Assembly (NCBI GenBank): GCA_035235625.1
Contig: CP141143.1
Location: 3,578,501 to 3,642,500, forward strand
From: Saururus chinensis
Lineage: Eukaryota > Streptophyta > Magnoliopsida > Piperales > Saururaceae
Length of the DNA stretch: 64,000 bases
Direction of reading: 5' to 3'
The notes below the pieces were generated by a model. The model was not told where the DNA came from. It saw nothing but the letters and a program-made list of their open reading frames with translations, and made no database searches. Below are positions 12,513-32,323 of the stretch, piece after piece; the stretch's first letter is position 1; each line of letters starts with the position of its first letter. The translations under genes and the position numbers were made by a program.

Positions 12513-13605
12513 AACTTTAACCCAGCCTGATGAGGCTATTGGGGCTAGGGTTGACCTATGAGTTTAAGTTCTATTGATGGGCCATTTGATTTGACCGTGT
12601 AGTTGCACCTCCCCGTTGGAGGGAGTTGTATGTGAGCCGGGCTCACACTGGTCTATTGAGGATCACATAGTGTACACGCATTTAGGGTTGCTGACATCCT
12701 GCTTGGTTGGCGTCTCTGACCACTTCTATTCAAGTGCAGTTGTGGGCCATGCCCTTCTACTCCGGTCAAGTCCTTATGGGCTAGGTTGGGAGATGACACT
12801 TCCTGGTGGATTCCAGGGTTTCATTGTGGATCATCCTTAAGGGGTGGTCTATGGTGGGTATCATATGTCACTTAGGATGACATCTGATGCATGTTCTTGT
12901 CTATGAAGTTAGGTGGATTATTGGTTTTTCCCAAGAGGGAAAAACTAAAGGGAAATTATAATTAGGACTGTTTTGATAATTGGTTCAAGTGGAAACCTAA
13001 CAGTTTTGCATAAAATGTAATAACATTTTACATTCATATTATTTAGCTTCCTACTGGGTATTAGTATACTCAGCGACCTGGTTTTGCAGGATCTTCTGGT
13101 GAGGACTAGCAAAATCGAGACTTGACTTTCATATTGAGGATGACTTAGCTCTAATAGGACTTAGTTCCATTATTTCAGTACATTTTGAATGGTTGTAATA
13201 ATGGTGTGAGAGCCAACTTTGATTTGTTGCTTATTTCCAGACAGATGTAAGGGTTGCACTTAGATAGATGGTTCATTTATTTGTGGATTTTTGGTTACTC
13301 TTATATGATATTATATGATTTGCTATCCGTATTTACGAACCCCAATGATTATGACTTGGATACTTAGTTGGCTGAATTGATTTGATTTTAAAAAAAAATT
13401 GTGTGATTTATTGATGGTTCTGTATTAAAAAGGGTTTAAAAAAAATCCGGGTTGTGACACTGGTGGTCGCTCTTTGTAGCCTCCGCTGCTTACTATGTAG
13501 AACGCTCCTGCTCAAGCTTGGTGAGTGCCTTGCGGTAGTAGTCAACAGGCACAACTTTCTCATCCACAGGCGGCAACTGGGGAGGCATCTTATTGTTGTG
13601 AGATG

Positions 13606-15921
13606 CATTTGATTACCGTTTTTATACAAAAAATAAAAATTAAAAATGTAGCTATTAATATAAGACTGAGGGAGTATATTAGTTAAAATACTTCAAAAAA
13701 TATTTAATTATTTTGCAAAATTTAATATATTTCATAAAGAGTTATTGCCAAGTTGTCATAAGCCACTTCCGAAATCTTTCAATCTGCTCTATACGAACAT
13801 GAGTCTCTTTCTACTTAATTAAACAAGTAATGGCAATGCAAATTCCGTTAATTGAATGCACGCAATAACTTGAGAGTTAATGATGGTTGTTATACGGTGG
13901 CCATACTACTACCACATATTTGGGCTGGCTGGACTTGTTTAGGTTCGTATGATTCGGAGAGTTGGAGGAGAAATATAATGTTATCTTCGGTGAGAGTTGG
14001 AGTAAGTAATTTTCTTAAACTCTAATCTCTCAAACAGCTCTTTAGTGGTGGTGCAATTTTATTTAAAGATAGTAATATTCTCACAATATAAATATACATA
14101 AAAAATTTAATTGAATTTTATAAATAGACCTCACATAAAATTTAGATGGGCTCACTACTCTAAACTAATGAAAATTCATATGTAAATTTTGTAAATTTTT
14201 CATGTTAAAACATTATTTTTTCTTTATTTAACCCGCACAAGGTGAAATATTCCTCCCAGAGGAGAAAGGAATATCCAAATCATAATGTGCTGTTAAGACG
14301 AGACATCTACAATTAAAGTAGGTTTGATGGCTATGTTCGGCTCTCAAGGTAGACATATGGTCTTCTGGTTGACGCGAGTACAAGAACAAAAGATTGCGGG
14401 GCCCATGCCTATAAGATTGTCTTGTTTTTACCTGGCAAAACAAGCATCCCCTGAAGCTTGAAAGCTCCACTCATGGTAGGGATAGCATAACCGGTCACAC
14501 CTTAGCCCATTTTTCTACGATTTTTTTTATTAAAGTCAATATAAAGAATACATGCGAGTTATTAATATTTAAAATCTATCATATATACCTTAACATATAA
14601 CATTGTTTGACACTAGCATACATTAATATTCAATAGTATTAATGTTAATATATTCTAACGTGCATATGGTTTATTTTCTAAATGGACAGTTTTTATGTGT
14701 TTCTTACAATAAGCTCACTATCATTAAAAATTAAAATAATATTTAAGTCTAATTATTGGTTGTCTTAAGTCTCCTACTTCTTTTAACCCACAAAAGTAAG
14801 AAAGAATTTTTAATAATTCTCACTCACCATTAACCTAGTGTAAGAAATATTTAAGGGCACATACTAATATATATTAACTAACACTATATATGCTTTAGCG
14901 TGTTCATCATCAATATTAAAATAAAATAAGTCTCATACATTCTTGACATTAGGCTCACAATAAACAAAGAGCTTACAAAAATTCTTCTAAAAAGCAAAGG
15001 ATAATCATCGGTTTGAAATTTTTTTTCATATTCTCTATTCGCCGTGATCCTAGCCTAAGAGATATTTAGGGACCATTTATTTTTAAAGTTAATGGTACAT
15101 ATATTAATATAAACATATTCTAATACGTACATTGTTGATCCGAAATGGATAAATACCCTTAAAAACTCTTTCCATCAGTTCACGCAGCAAACCGCTATCC
15201 AAGACACCAGTGTTCAGGTGTAGCGGAGTGACGTCGTACGTGGCGGGGAAATTTGAGGTAAAGACCCGCAGCATGCACAAACGCGCACGCGGAAAATCAA
15301 ATCCACGTGCGAAAGAAAGCAAAAGTAAAAGTTATGGAAAGCGAGGAAAGAAATGGCACAAAGGTCGGGTGGGACCTACCCACCCTTATCTTCTCCAACC
15401 GCACCCGCACCACCATTACCCATGTACCCCCACTCGTCCAAGAAAAGAAATATATATATATATATATATATTAAAAAAAAAAGGCGATGTGGGGTCCACC
15501 GAATGTGACGGCAGCCCTGAGTCGCTCCAAATGCGGAACCGAATGCGCGATAGCCGACGGTGGAGCGCGCTCCACCCATTCCTCACTTTACCCCACTTGC
15601 CCAGCTAACTTTCCATTGCAAAGTTTCCAAGTTCGGACCAACCCGCCTCGCCAATTTACCCCCGGGAATTTTTAATTAATTAGACGCTAATGGGGTGCTA
15701 ATGCTGGATTTATATATATAATTAAATATTTAATGTTATCTTTAAAATATCCTATCACTTCCTTTCCTGGTATCATCGTCCATGCCTTATATTTGGCCCA
15801 GTTGCTTGCGGAAGGCAGTCTCTCATCTTTGGTTGGGCGATCGTCTGTGTCTCCCCCCTTTTATTCCTCTCCATCGAAGTCCTCATTCTTTCTCTATATC
15901 GTCTCCTCTGGTGGGGGAGGG
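13606..15921. other. Intergenic region upstream of the MYB gene
   Basis: AT-rich sequence without recognisable genes up to about 15150. A Stowaway-type end lies at 13645-13676 (ATTAATATAAGACTGAGGGAGTA). From about 15180 it becomes more GC-rich, which fits a promoter and 5' UTR. A (TA)n tract is at 15451-15471. Confidence 0.5.
15304..15309. promoter_or_regulatory. G-box CACGTG upstream of MYB gene
   Basis: CACGTG lies about 610 bases before the MYB start codon. G-boxes bind bZIP and bHLH factors in plants. It is a plausible cis-element but could be chance. Confidence 0.35.
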
Positions 15922-17750
15922 ATGGCGGCGAGGAGCTGCTCGCAGTGCGGGAGCAACGGGCACAACTGCCGCACGTGCTCGGAGGCTGGCGGCGGAGGAG
16001 GGGGCATCATTCTGTTCGGGGTGCGGCTGACGCAGGCGGCGCCCATGAGGAAGAGCGCCAGCCTCAGCAGCCTCGCCCAGTACGACCAGCCGCTCGACGC
16101 CCACGCCGATGCCGGCTACGCTTCTGACGATGTCCTCCACGCCTCTGGCCGTTCTCGCGTGCGCAAGCGAGGTTGGTCTGGTTGATTTTCGATTCTTGTC
16201 TCAGTTCGTTTCTGGTTTCCCTTCCTTTTTTTACACAAAAAAAATCTCCTTTTTCTTTTGCATCAAAGTTCGGACGCTTTGGATGAATCGACGAGCGCTG
16301 ACTATGCTTTTTTAGGTACAAAAGTAAACTAATTGTCAAACAGACATGCATCTACAATAGAAATATATAAAAATCTTTCATTTTCATTCTAAATTACGAA
16401 TGTTGATATCACAACAATCTTACTCGATTAATCAGTTCAAAGGCCCATCGATTGGATGCATTATATATGTTGTTATCATTTGGAAAAGATTATTGAATAG
16501 TTAGTTCTTTCCAATCACGGATCACCTTATGTTGTTGGTGTCAAGCTACATGGAATTCATGCCCAGGCCGTGAAGCGCATCTAGCATTTTTTACTTTTCT
16601 GTGATTTTTTCCCCCAGTGATAAAATGAGAAAATTGTTTGTTGATTTTTTCATCCATCAACACTGATTCGTAAATGTCTATTGTTTTCATCAAAAAAGAA
16701 GAAACAAAACACCTTTTATTTGTCCATCAGAAATTTCCTGGCTCCTTCCTTTACACGTGTTCGGTCAGTGTGGAAATATTCTACCTAAATCTAAATGGGC
16801 ACATCAGAAGGGCGACGTCACCGTAACTTTATCTGATTGTTTAATTTGGTTTGCTTTCAGTATAAATTTTTTTACTACTCGATTTGGAAGATATCATTTT
16901 AAAACTTAATTTGCGAGGAAAAAGTTACAATGGGGGAGTACCTTTTGGTAACTGACTAAAATGCGAGACTAATGTGAAAAGTAATTTGTTCTTCAATAAT
17001 GGATAAATAATTGAGTAACACTAACTGAATAATAATTGGAAATGTGTGGGAGATATCCATTATCCAGAATTCCTTGTGTAAAGAAGAAAGATGGTGTTTA
17101 AGCATGTATGTCAATTTGTTAGGTGTACCATGGACAGAGGAAGAGCATCGTCTCTTTTTGCGGGGTTTGCATATGGTCGGGAAAGGAGATTGGAGGGGGA
17201 TTTCCAGACAGTACGTGAGAACTCGAACGCCCACACAGGTTGCGAGCCATGCCCAGAAGTACTTCCAGCGACGAAACAACTACGGTCGTCGCCGCCGCCG
17301 ATCTAGCCTCTTCGACATGACAACGGATGCTGTAAACTCTATCTCTCTCTCGAATAGCGTGCACTGCTAATTGATCACATATGGTATCTTTGATTGATTG
17401 ATATGTTCTCTTTATGTTTTAAATTTCAGTTACCTCTGACCGAGGAAGTTCCTTTTCCAAGGCAGTCTGGTTTGAAATGTGCGGCTCCAGCAGAAAACGG
17501 TGGAGGTTCTACTATTCTGCGGCCTACTCCAGCAATCCCCACACCGCCTCGGTCTTTGGATCTGGATCTTAATGAGAAACTGACTATAGAGCCTTCTTCT
17601 CTATCTCTGCAGCCGTCGCATTCATCAGCTTCTTTGCCTTCTTCTGATCTGAATCCAACAGGTTCGAGGCATTCAGCCTTTCACAACATTCCCAGCTTTA
17701 ATGGTGGCGATCTCAATCCTAAGTCCAGCGATACCATATTTGTTTCATGA
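15922..17750 (+). CDS. SHAQKYF-type MYB transcription factor with zinc knuckle and EAR motif
   Basis: Exons are 15922-16171, 17123-17331 and 17430-17750, giving 259 aa. The start is the ATG at 15922, because the CCHC zinc knuckle characteristic of this subfamily begins immediately after it (C6-x2-C9-x4-H14-x4-C19). A single MYB repeat runs from about residue 84 ([20 protein letters not shown]) to SHAQKYF at 125-131. The basic stretch [12 protein letters not shown] that follows is a likely nuclear signal. LDLDLNEKL near 196-204 is an LxLxL EAR repression motif. The architecture matches the MYBS3/KUA1 group (Arabidopsis At1g74840, At5g47390). These act in the nucleus as repressors in sugar, ABA or cell-expansion responses. 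Intron 1 is 951 bases and splits the codon for the glycine before VPW, as expected for the family. Confidence 0.92.
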
Positions 17751-18652
17751 AACTGAAAACAAATAAATAAGTACTGAATTTGATTAATAGTAGTGATAAT
17801 AATAATACTGCAGACTAGGTGCCTAGGAGAAGGTAAATGGCGGTCTTTGTACAGTGCTGTCTGGATTGTGACATTCAAGTCCTAGCTTGGAGTGTTATTT
17901 AAGAATTGATGATATGAGGTGGGAATGGAATGTTGAAAATGGTACCTGTTTATGATGAAACAATATGAAAAATTGGTTACCTCTATTTATTGTTCTCTAT
18001 GAGAGTGCAAAATTTTTATCCATTGTTTTATGTTTATACGGGATTTGAATTCATGTATTCATCGCCGAGGTGGAAACCAAACTGAGCCTCAGTGAGTGCT
18101 CGAAAGTGACTACTCATGAGCGGTTAACGCTTGACGATAACTAGTGTGAACGGGTGACAATCGATTTAGATATATGTATACTCTTTTTATTAAATATTAA
18201 TAGTTATATTTAAAAAATAGTATTTTTTATTAAATAGTGAAGATAACGTAAAATAAGCTTATAATACTCTTTTTAATGTACTTAATTAGTTGAAGTAAAC
18301 AAAATAAAGTTATTAATATGTAACTATTTTTTTGTCAAATTGAGCTATTAATTTAGGACCGAGAAAGTATTTTTTAATCAAAATATAATTGCTGATAAGT
18401 ATAGGCACATAAAAATTGGACAAAATATTGCATTAAAAAATTATAATTTTATTTTGTATTACAATTTTGCATTTGAGAACTTAGATTTTAAAAATGCATA
18501 CTAGACTCTTGGGCTTCTAAATTGTATTTTTAAAATGTACGGGCTTAAAGGCATAAACGAGAATAGGGTTGGGTTGGAAGGGCAGAGTTTAAGGGGACTT
18601 TGGTAGATTTTGATGGGACCAGTTGCATTCGATATACCTTTGGTGGTAAATA
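17751..18652. other. MYB 3' UTR and AT-rich intergenic
   Basis: The first ~230 bases are probably the 3' UTR. A degraded MITE of the Stowaway type appears at about 18180-18370: one end reads ATTAATAGTTATATTT and the other GAGCTATTAATTTAGGACCGAGAAAGTA. No gene is visible. Confidence 0.5.
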
Positions 18653-19620
18653 TGTTGGACTATGGTATGGGCTCGGGTTTAGTTTGGTCTAACGATGTCT
18701 TGGTCCGGGTGAGCCATTATGGATCACGTGGTCCAAGGGTGGTCGCGCTAAACCCATATGTGCATTTGTTACACATAATTCGAGTAGGACTTACATATGT
18801 CACATACGTATACTAGACATATATCTAGGTGTATATTTACACATTGTGGGGCCCAAACGCACGAATTAGGTGTTGAGGGTGAGACCTGTGGGTAGCAAGG
18901 GGTCGACCTTGTAACGGGCTTGGCCATGTGTAGGGGGTCCAAGCCTCCGCGGGCTCTAAGAGACAGAGCCCATGCCCGTTGTGATTGAACCTCTATAATA
19001 AACCGGTAGGAATTTAGCAATTCTGGCCCATTTAATTTCAGCCCAATTCTGGCCTGCCTATATAAGGAAAGAAGGAGGATATTTAAAGAGAGAAAGAGAG
19101 GAATTGGCTGGCCGCCCCACCCTCTCCTCCTCTCTTCCAAACCAGTCCGCCCCCCTCTCTTGTTTGTGGGTGCAGCCTGCACCTTGCTGCTGGCCGCCCT
19201 CATTCTCCTCCCTTCTTTGGTATTTTTGGCGAGCTATTCAAAGGATAGAACTCTCATTCTTTGTTGGGGTGTGGAGGTTGAAGTAAGGCTAAAGTAAAAG
19301 GGAGGCTTTGCTAAGAATTCCTTCTATCCAAGAAGTGGTTTGAGAGGGATCATCACATATAGGTATTCATTCTTTACGTTGTTTGTTTGATCTTGTATTT
19401 GGTGTGCAATATCTGATTGTTGGTGGGCATGCTAGGGCTAGTAACGCCCATGTCAGTCCGTTATCTCTCCTATATTTAATATTTTCCTTGATTAATTAAA
19501 TGAGATGCATGTTTATTATTAATTGATGTTAGATATTGTATGTATTGTGTAGATTTATTGTAAAGTTGAATTTTTGATCAGTTCACCCTCCCCCTACCCC
19601 AAAGCTTCCACTGGCCGGCA
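18653..19620 (+). mobile_element. Solo copia-type LTR (about 968 bp)
   Basis: It starts TGTTGGACTATGG and ends CTTCCACTGGCCGGCA. It aligns along its length with the LTR at 58934-59873 on the minus strand: shared landmarks are CGGGTGAGC, GGTCGACC versus GGATCGACC, CGGGCTTGGC, CTCCGCGG, a TATA box (CTATATAAGG at 19058-19067) and the 3' end. No primer binding site or gag follows it, and no matching target duplication is seen (AAATA versus CTCTA). It is either a solo LTR with decayed flanks or a truncated element. Confidence 0.75.
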
Positions 19621-22579
19621 CTCTACACAAGAAGGGATGATAGTGACGGTTGTGTGGATTCTGGAGGGGGAGGGGAGGCTGGTGGCCATTCAAAGGCATC
19701 TACGGGGATGAGGGGACTTCAAGCAGTGGTCTTGCATGTTTCAACAATGGTATGACGGATTTTAACAATGGTATGATAGAGTCTAATGGTAGTTCATTGC
19801 ACGAACTACCATAACCTCATTAATAGACCTCCTTGATGACTATTTGAATGTAATGAGATATTAAATAGATTATTGTGGTGCATATAGACACATTCATGAA
19901 AGTGTCAAATCTAAATAGGACTTCAGATTACTTATTTCCCTTGCCTTCAAAGCTACGGTTATTGAACTTAGGTCAACTAACATTATTTATCTTTGCACCC
20001 TACTCAACTAATATTATTACGAAGATCAAGAGCCCCGATCACCAACTAATGTATAAAATCTAACAAAAGACAAGGACAAGGCAGAGTCACTTAAGCAAAT
20101 TTATTGGGTTCCTTATTTTCACTTTTAGAATAGTATATATGGAAGTACATATATAGATATTAAGGGTTGTTTAGGTTTTGAATTTGGGCTAGATTTCATC
20201 TCCAATCCGTGAGGAATTAGTCAAATCATACTTGGGTGTAGAAGGGCTAAATTAAAAATTATGTACAAAGGTTGATTTCAACATATTTTCACCGAAATCA
20301 ACAAATTACCTAGTAAGGTGATTTCGTAGATTTTTAGTTTTAGCCCCAGTTTCAAAATTAAAGATTCAGTTATTTTTTCATTATATATCTATATAATTGA
20401 GGTTCACTTCAAAAGGTCAATATAACTTAACCCTGTTGGGTCTTATTTAATAAGGATTATCAATATGAATATTACAAAGAACTTGTATATCTAAGTTTGA
20501 GGGAGAAAATTATGTTAAAAATGGGTTTAAAATTATATCCAAATTTTTTCTAACAAATTTCATTAACAACCTCAATTAAATTAATACCAAAATAATTTAC
20601 TTTCCTTCCTGACAACTTCCATACCAAACAACCCCTAAATTTTATAATAACATAGATATAAATCTGAGCTCGGGGTGACGGACTACTGGAGTAGTGTACC
20701 ACTCCGCGCTTCCTTCAAGCTTCAACCTATGCGCCTCTAAGTTTCCATCAACCGTCAATTATTGGTCACCCGGTCTTCCACCTCGTGCTCTTTTTTAGGT
20801 TCCCATCTGTACCCCCTTCTTAGGCTTGATAAGTAAGCATTTTTTTTTTCACATCAAAGATTTCGGAGTTGTCATTGCTGAAAAAAAAAGGTGTAATTGT
20901 TCATTCTCAGGTTCACTTCTTGGGTTGTATAGAAATGCATCAAGAAACATGGAAATTGTTGGAATCACACGTCCAAGTAAGAAGAAGAAACAAATCTACA
21001 AGCTCCAGAACCTACAGCATCTCGGTACAAATTGCTAAAAAGAGACAACAGTAGAGCAGATAACTATACACGTGAAGCCCAATCAAGTCCTAGGTTAGCC
21101 AAACAGACCGACCATTCTGATATCGGAGAACCGCCCCCACAACAGCTAGGCCTGAATTGCAGCTAAAGAAACCATTAAAATTGACCACCACAAAATATAA
21201 TCTTCAATAGGAGATGCCTCTCACTCCCACCAGTAACCTGTGGGCCCAAAATAAAAATAATACACATGTCCATTGCTGATTGGTAATTAGCTAAATTTTT
21301 ACATATATTTTACATAAATAATAATCTCTATAAAATACAAGGGTGAACCCTGTAAGGCATTTAACGAGGGAGAATCAACCCATGGGCCAGGTCTCATACT
21401 CCCTATGTTCTACATTAATATATATTTTTTTAAATAAACTTTTTTTTTTATAAAATTAAATAAAATTATTAACGTGGGATGAAAGCAGTATTTCTAAAGA
21501 CCAGTTACTACTATTGATTTTCATTTTATTTGTCAATTCACCATTTTTTTCTACAAAGGTTGCCATTGAGAAACCCAAAGACTTACCAAAAGAAGATCTA
21601 TTGTGCATAAACTTTTCCTAAAGTTGCTAGCCATAATAGAGTTGAATATTAATGAAGATTATTCAGGTTTATTTCTTGGCCACGAGTAATACAAAACATT
21701 TGCATGATTCCTTGCATACTTTTATAACATTCGCTAGCTAACTTTAGCTCGACCAAATAGTAATAATATAACCTGCATTATACGTTCGAGCTTTATTGAT
21801 CTTTAGTTCCAAAACTAAAGAGAATGCTGCCTCAACCAATGCGTATTCCTATAGAACACCAAACTTGTTTCATCCTGTAAGCACAATATTATGGAATAAA
21901 ACGTCCTGAGTCATTTATTTCTAATGTTCCAAATAACCCCAATAATGGCAGGCAAAAGGTGGAATGTGGCCTTATTGCATTTCAAACAGAAGATAATTTC
22001 CACACACCGAATTTGTCCAACAAAACTCTATATTTGGGTTTAATTAGACGAAAGAAAAGTTAATACCTAATTCATTATCTAAACACTATTGATTACTATG
22101 TGGACATGACTCATTATATCATGTGAGGCCCCTTTTCAATACCCAAGTACAAAATTTTATTGGACAAATTGAGTGTACGATTTTCAACGGCCTTTGAAAC
22201 CTACCAATTCCTCCCAATCTCCGTTGAAAAAGAAATTTTTCAATAAAAAAAAGTTACCAACTTCTAAGTTCTAAGTTTTAAAGAATGAGAAAATAATCAA
22301 ATAGACTAAAAGTGGGGCCACATTTTAGAGTACGGATCAGATGGGCTTCGCGTGGTTACCTGTCCTTTCCCCTGATGTAGAGGTAGGCCCAGTTGGACGC
22401 CTAGTTGCTGATATCCAACAACCAGGTAGTACATCCATAAGTTCAGCCCAACGACGAACGGTAGGATCAACTACATTTGGGCCCACGCAATAATGCCCAT
22501 AGGCTTTTCCTCACTGAACATTTTTCGTAGCGGCGCTGCAGCAGTCGTTTCGATCCTAGCTTCTCTTCCTCTCTGTACC
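19621..22579. other. Intergenic region and mannosidase promoter
   Basis: No gene is recognisable. An imperfect MITE lies near 21400-21493 (CTCCCTATGTTCTACATTAATATA ... ATTAACGTGGGATGAAAGCAGTA). Another AT-rich stretch with inverted motifs is near 20150-20640. The last ~150 bases are probably promoter and 5' UTR of the mannosidase gene. Confidence 0.45.
22478..22485. promoter_or_regulatory. Palindromic site II-like element TGGGCCCA
   Basis: TGGGCCCA lies about 95 bases upstream of the mannosidase ATG, and a second GGCCCA lies at 22386-22391. Such TCP-binding site II elements are common in promoters of plant housekeeping genes. The assignment is by position and motif only. Confidence 0.4.
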
Positions 22580-29376
<6,797 letters not shown>

Positions 29377-32323
29377 ACTGTAATTGGAATCATGTTTTAC
29401 ACCAAGAAGGTTAAATGTTCACCCGGTCTCTCACACGAGCTGGGTCAGCAAGGATAAAAACGAGATGGCTGCTTGAGTATTGCAGAATTTTTGACTAACA
29501 TCATGCAGGCATGCATCTGTATATTACGTGAGATTTGTATTGTATAATGTAAAATTTGTCCCTCTGTTACACACATTACTTTGTGTATGCAGATAACTAA
29601 AGTCATTTTTACTGCTTTGGGTGCTGAAGTTCCTCTTATAAATGGTAGAAGTATGATTGCAGTTGCCAGAGGGGTTTCCTGCGCTACTGTTCGACTATGG
29701 TTGTCTCGAATATGTAGGACCAACAAGGGTAGGTGGAGGGACACGAAGGGGAGGAGCCCGTCCCTTTTTTGCCCAATCATGTCAGTGGATCCATTCTATA
29801 CAAGCTGGTTCAAGCATTTTCACCTGTGTATAGAAGCGAAAATGCTACGTACGCTCGTGCCTGGTCTGCTCGCGAGGATGGCCGCAAGGGGCTGCATGGT
29901 TCCCGCATGTTCTAAGCGGGAGGCGAGCTCATTGATTGATTGACTCCAAAATGGCCCACTGGCCCACGGCCACAGGATCCTATAGGTCTGACGTGCAGTG
30001 AAGCATATGGAGATTGCTGTATCGGTCCGATGTGTATTAGGTTTTCCCTTTTGTAGTTGGATGATTTTGTAAAAGCCGAAACACTGCATTAGTCTTTCAA
30101 CTGTGATAAAAAAAAACCCATGGATGCGTTTAGCCTGACCAGGCTCTATAGCAGCGCCTGTTACCATGCTACATAGGCATCTTAATGTGGTACACGAAGT
30201 GTGCTCGACTTTAATATGCCACCAGGCCCATGTAAGCATGATCACGGGTGTTGCGCATGGAGCCGGTCAGGGAAACATTTTTGAAAAAACAAATATTTCG
30301 ATGAGAGCGCTGATATTCATTGTGCTGATGGATATGGAGTCCACCTCTACGCGACTATGCGAGATACAAAAGTGGAACCCATCAACGTGCTAACCTGAAC
30401 ATGATGCCCGCAGGAGCATCGCTCCTTTCTCATTTTTATTCATTAAATATTACAACACTAGCTGGTCAACCACGGTCCGTTGCGACACTAATTGGATAGG
30501 TTTGCTCAGGTGCAGGTATATGAAAAATGCATAGAAATTAGGAACTGTTTTATGCTCTACTCTCACAATGAGCCCAAGTTCAGGAATGTATAAGAACCTT
30601 TTATCCGCATAATGCATACACTAACATATGTTAGTGTTAGTTAATTTTAATTTCAAATATGAAAGACTTACATTTGTTCTTTATGTTAAGCTTATTATCA
30701 AAGGGGAGTATAAAAAACTCTTTCTTAAAATTGTAATAAAAATATGTATTAATAGTAATTTGTAGAATACACCCTTTATCTTATATTAATAGTTATATTT
30801 AAAAAAGTAATATTTTTTTTATTAAATGGTAAAACTCACATTTAAAAAAAAGGAAAATATACTTCTGATATTTTTTTGAAGTACTAAACTACTTAAATAA
30901 AATAAAATAAAACTATTAATATAGAATAAAATATTTTTACTAAATAGAACTATTAATGTAAGATAGAAAGAGTATATTTTTTAAAAGGCCTCTTACCCTT
31001 ACACCTAGCCAATTTGTTGGGCCCCCGTAGTTGATGCCATCTTTTGGTAAGTTTGAAGAAATTAATACCCCCACCACCCCCCACAAATCATGTTATTTCC
31101 TATTCTCCTTTCCATTTTCTTTCTTGGGCAAAATAATAATTTTGTTCCGAAACCTACAGGATTATGGAGGAGAGAGTCTAATTTGAAAAGAGAAATTAGA
31201 GAATTATGGATAAGGAGAGTATGAGGTTCCCATGATCTCAAGTCTCCCATTACTCGACTCAAATAATTGTAATAGATTGGCCTCTTTAAGGTCATCTTTA
31301 TCATCAACAGGTTTTAGTTTATCCAGTTTTGCTGGATAGTGGATAGTGGACACGATCCAAAACTTCAATGAATGATCTTTTTTGTATAAACCTTGCTGTA
31401 GATCTATTATCACCACCGCCTATGGTTATAGTCTGCAACTTTGTTGTCCTTTTCCTTCGTTTCCAATTTTCCCGTCATGAACTTAAGCTCCAGCTCCATC
31501 ATCCACTTCCAATATTGAAATGCTACCGATTCTCCTCTTTTCTTGTGATAAGACCTCACAGCACGATCTTTACTACCCACAACACGAACTTTAATTTTTT
31601 ATAGAAGAATTTTTTTAAATTTGTTTATGAAATGTGCAGATTTTAGATATGAATCCTTAATCCTCTTCAAAAACACGTTAGCCTAAGTGGGTCTTGCTAA
31701 TGAACCATTTCCTAAAAATTTTTTCCTCAGAAATGGAGATTTTAGGCTGCCCAATATCTGTCCATTGTTGGAAAAAATATGGTATTTTTTCTTCCAGATA
31801 GGGTGCCCTCGAAAATAGAGAATAAGACAAATGGGAGCCCTTGCAAATTGGAAAATTTCCTTCTAAACCAGTTTATTAATTTCTTGGCTGAGATTGCCTG
31901 CTTCCGTACCCGGCCGATTTTTTATGACTCACAAAGACTGGAACATTGGCAATCGGAAAACATTTTACATTCATCTTTTCCCACAAACTATATTTTTATT
32001 TCGTTTCTAACTGTTCAAAGCAATCAAATGACAGACTTCTATAATTAACCAAGTTTGATGGGAGAATATGAAATGTGGAAAACGATGTTTCAGATGGGCC
32101 AACAATAATTTTGTCAAAATCTATGTTCACTCAACAAAAATGGCATACGCAAATTGAGATAAACCAATATTCTACATAAATTACCCTTCACAAGGGATTA
32201 CGGCTTGGCAACTGAACTACCTATTGCTGAAATATAAACGAATGGCGCTGATAGTGAAGATAATAGTCAGTAATACTTGATGCTCGACAGTAAAGGGGCT
32301 TATTTTAAACAGGGCTGGTAGCA
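29377..32323. other. Tail-to-tail intergenic region
   Basis: Contains the mannosidase 3' UTR (first few hundred bases) and, at its right end, the 3' UTR of the opposite gene. No other gene is supported. A MITE-like element is at about 30770-30973. Confidence 0.5.
30770..30973. mobile_element. Degraded Stowaway-like MITE
   Basis: The left end reads ACCCTTTATCTTATATTAATAG and the right end reads, on the other strand, ACTCTTTCTATCTTACATTAATAG. The two ends are inverted copies around an A+T-rich core, typical of the Stowaway families in this window. Confidence 0.6.

Noticed and set aside
22493..22579. Upstream in-frame ATG of the mannosidase gene
   Set aside because: The extra 29 residues would put a hydrophobic stretch before the cytosolic tail. 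The ATG at 22580 has the better context and matches family N-termini.
29581..29943. 120-aa ORF after the mannosidase stop
   Set aside because: No recognisable domain; lies in the probable 3' UTR and flanking DNA.
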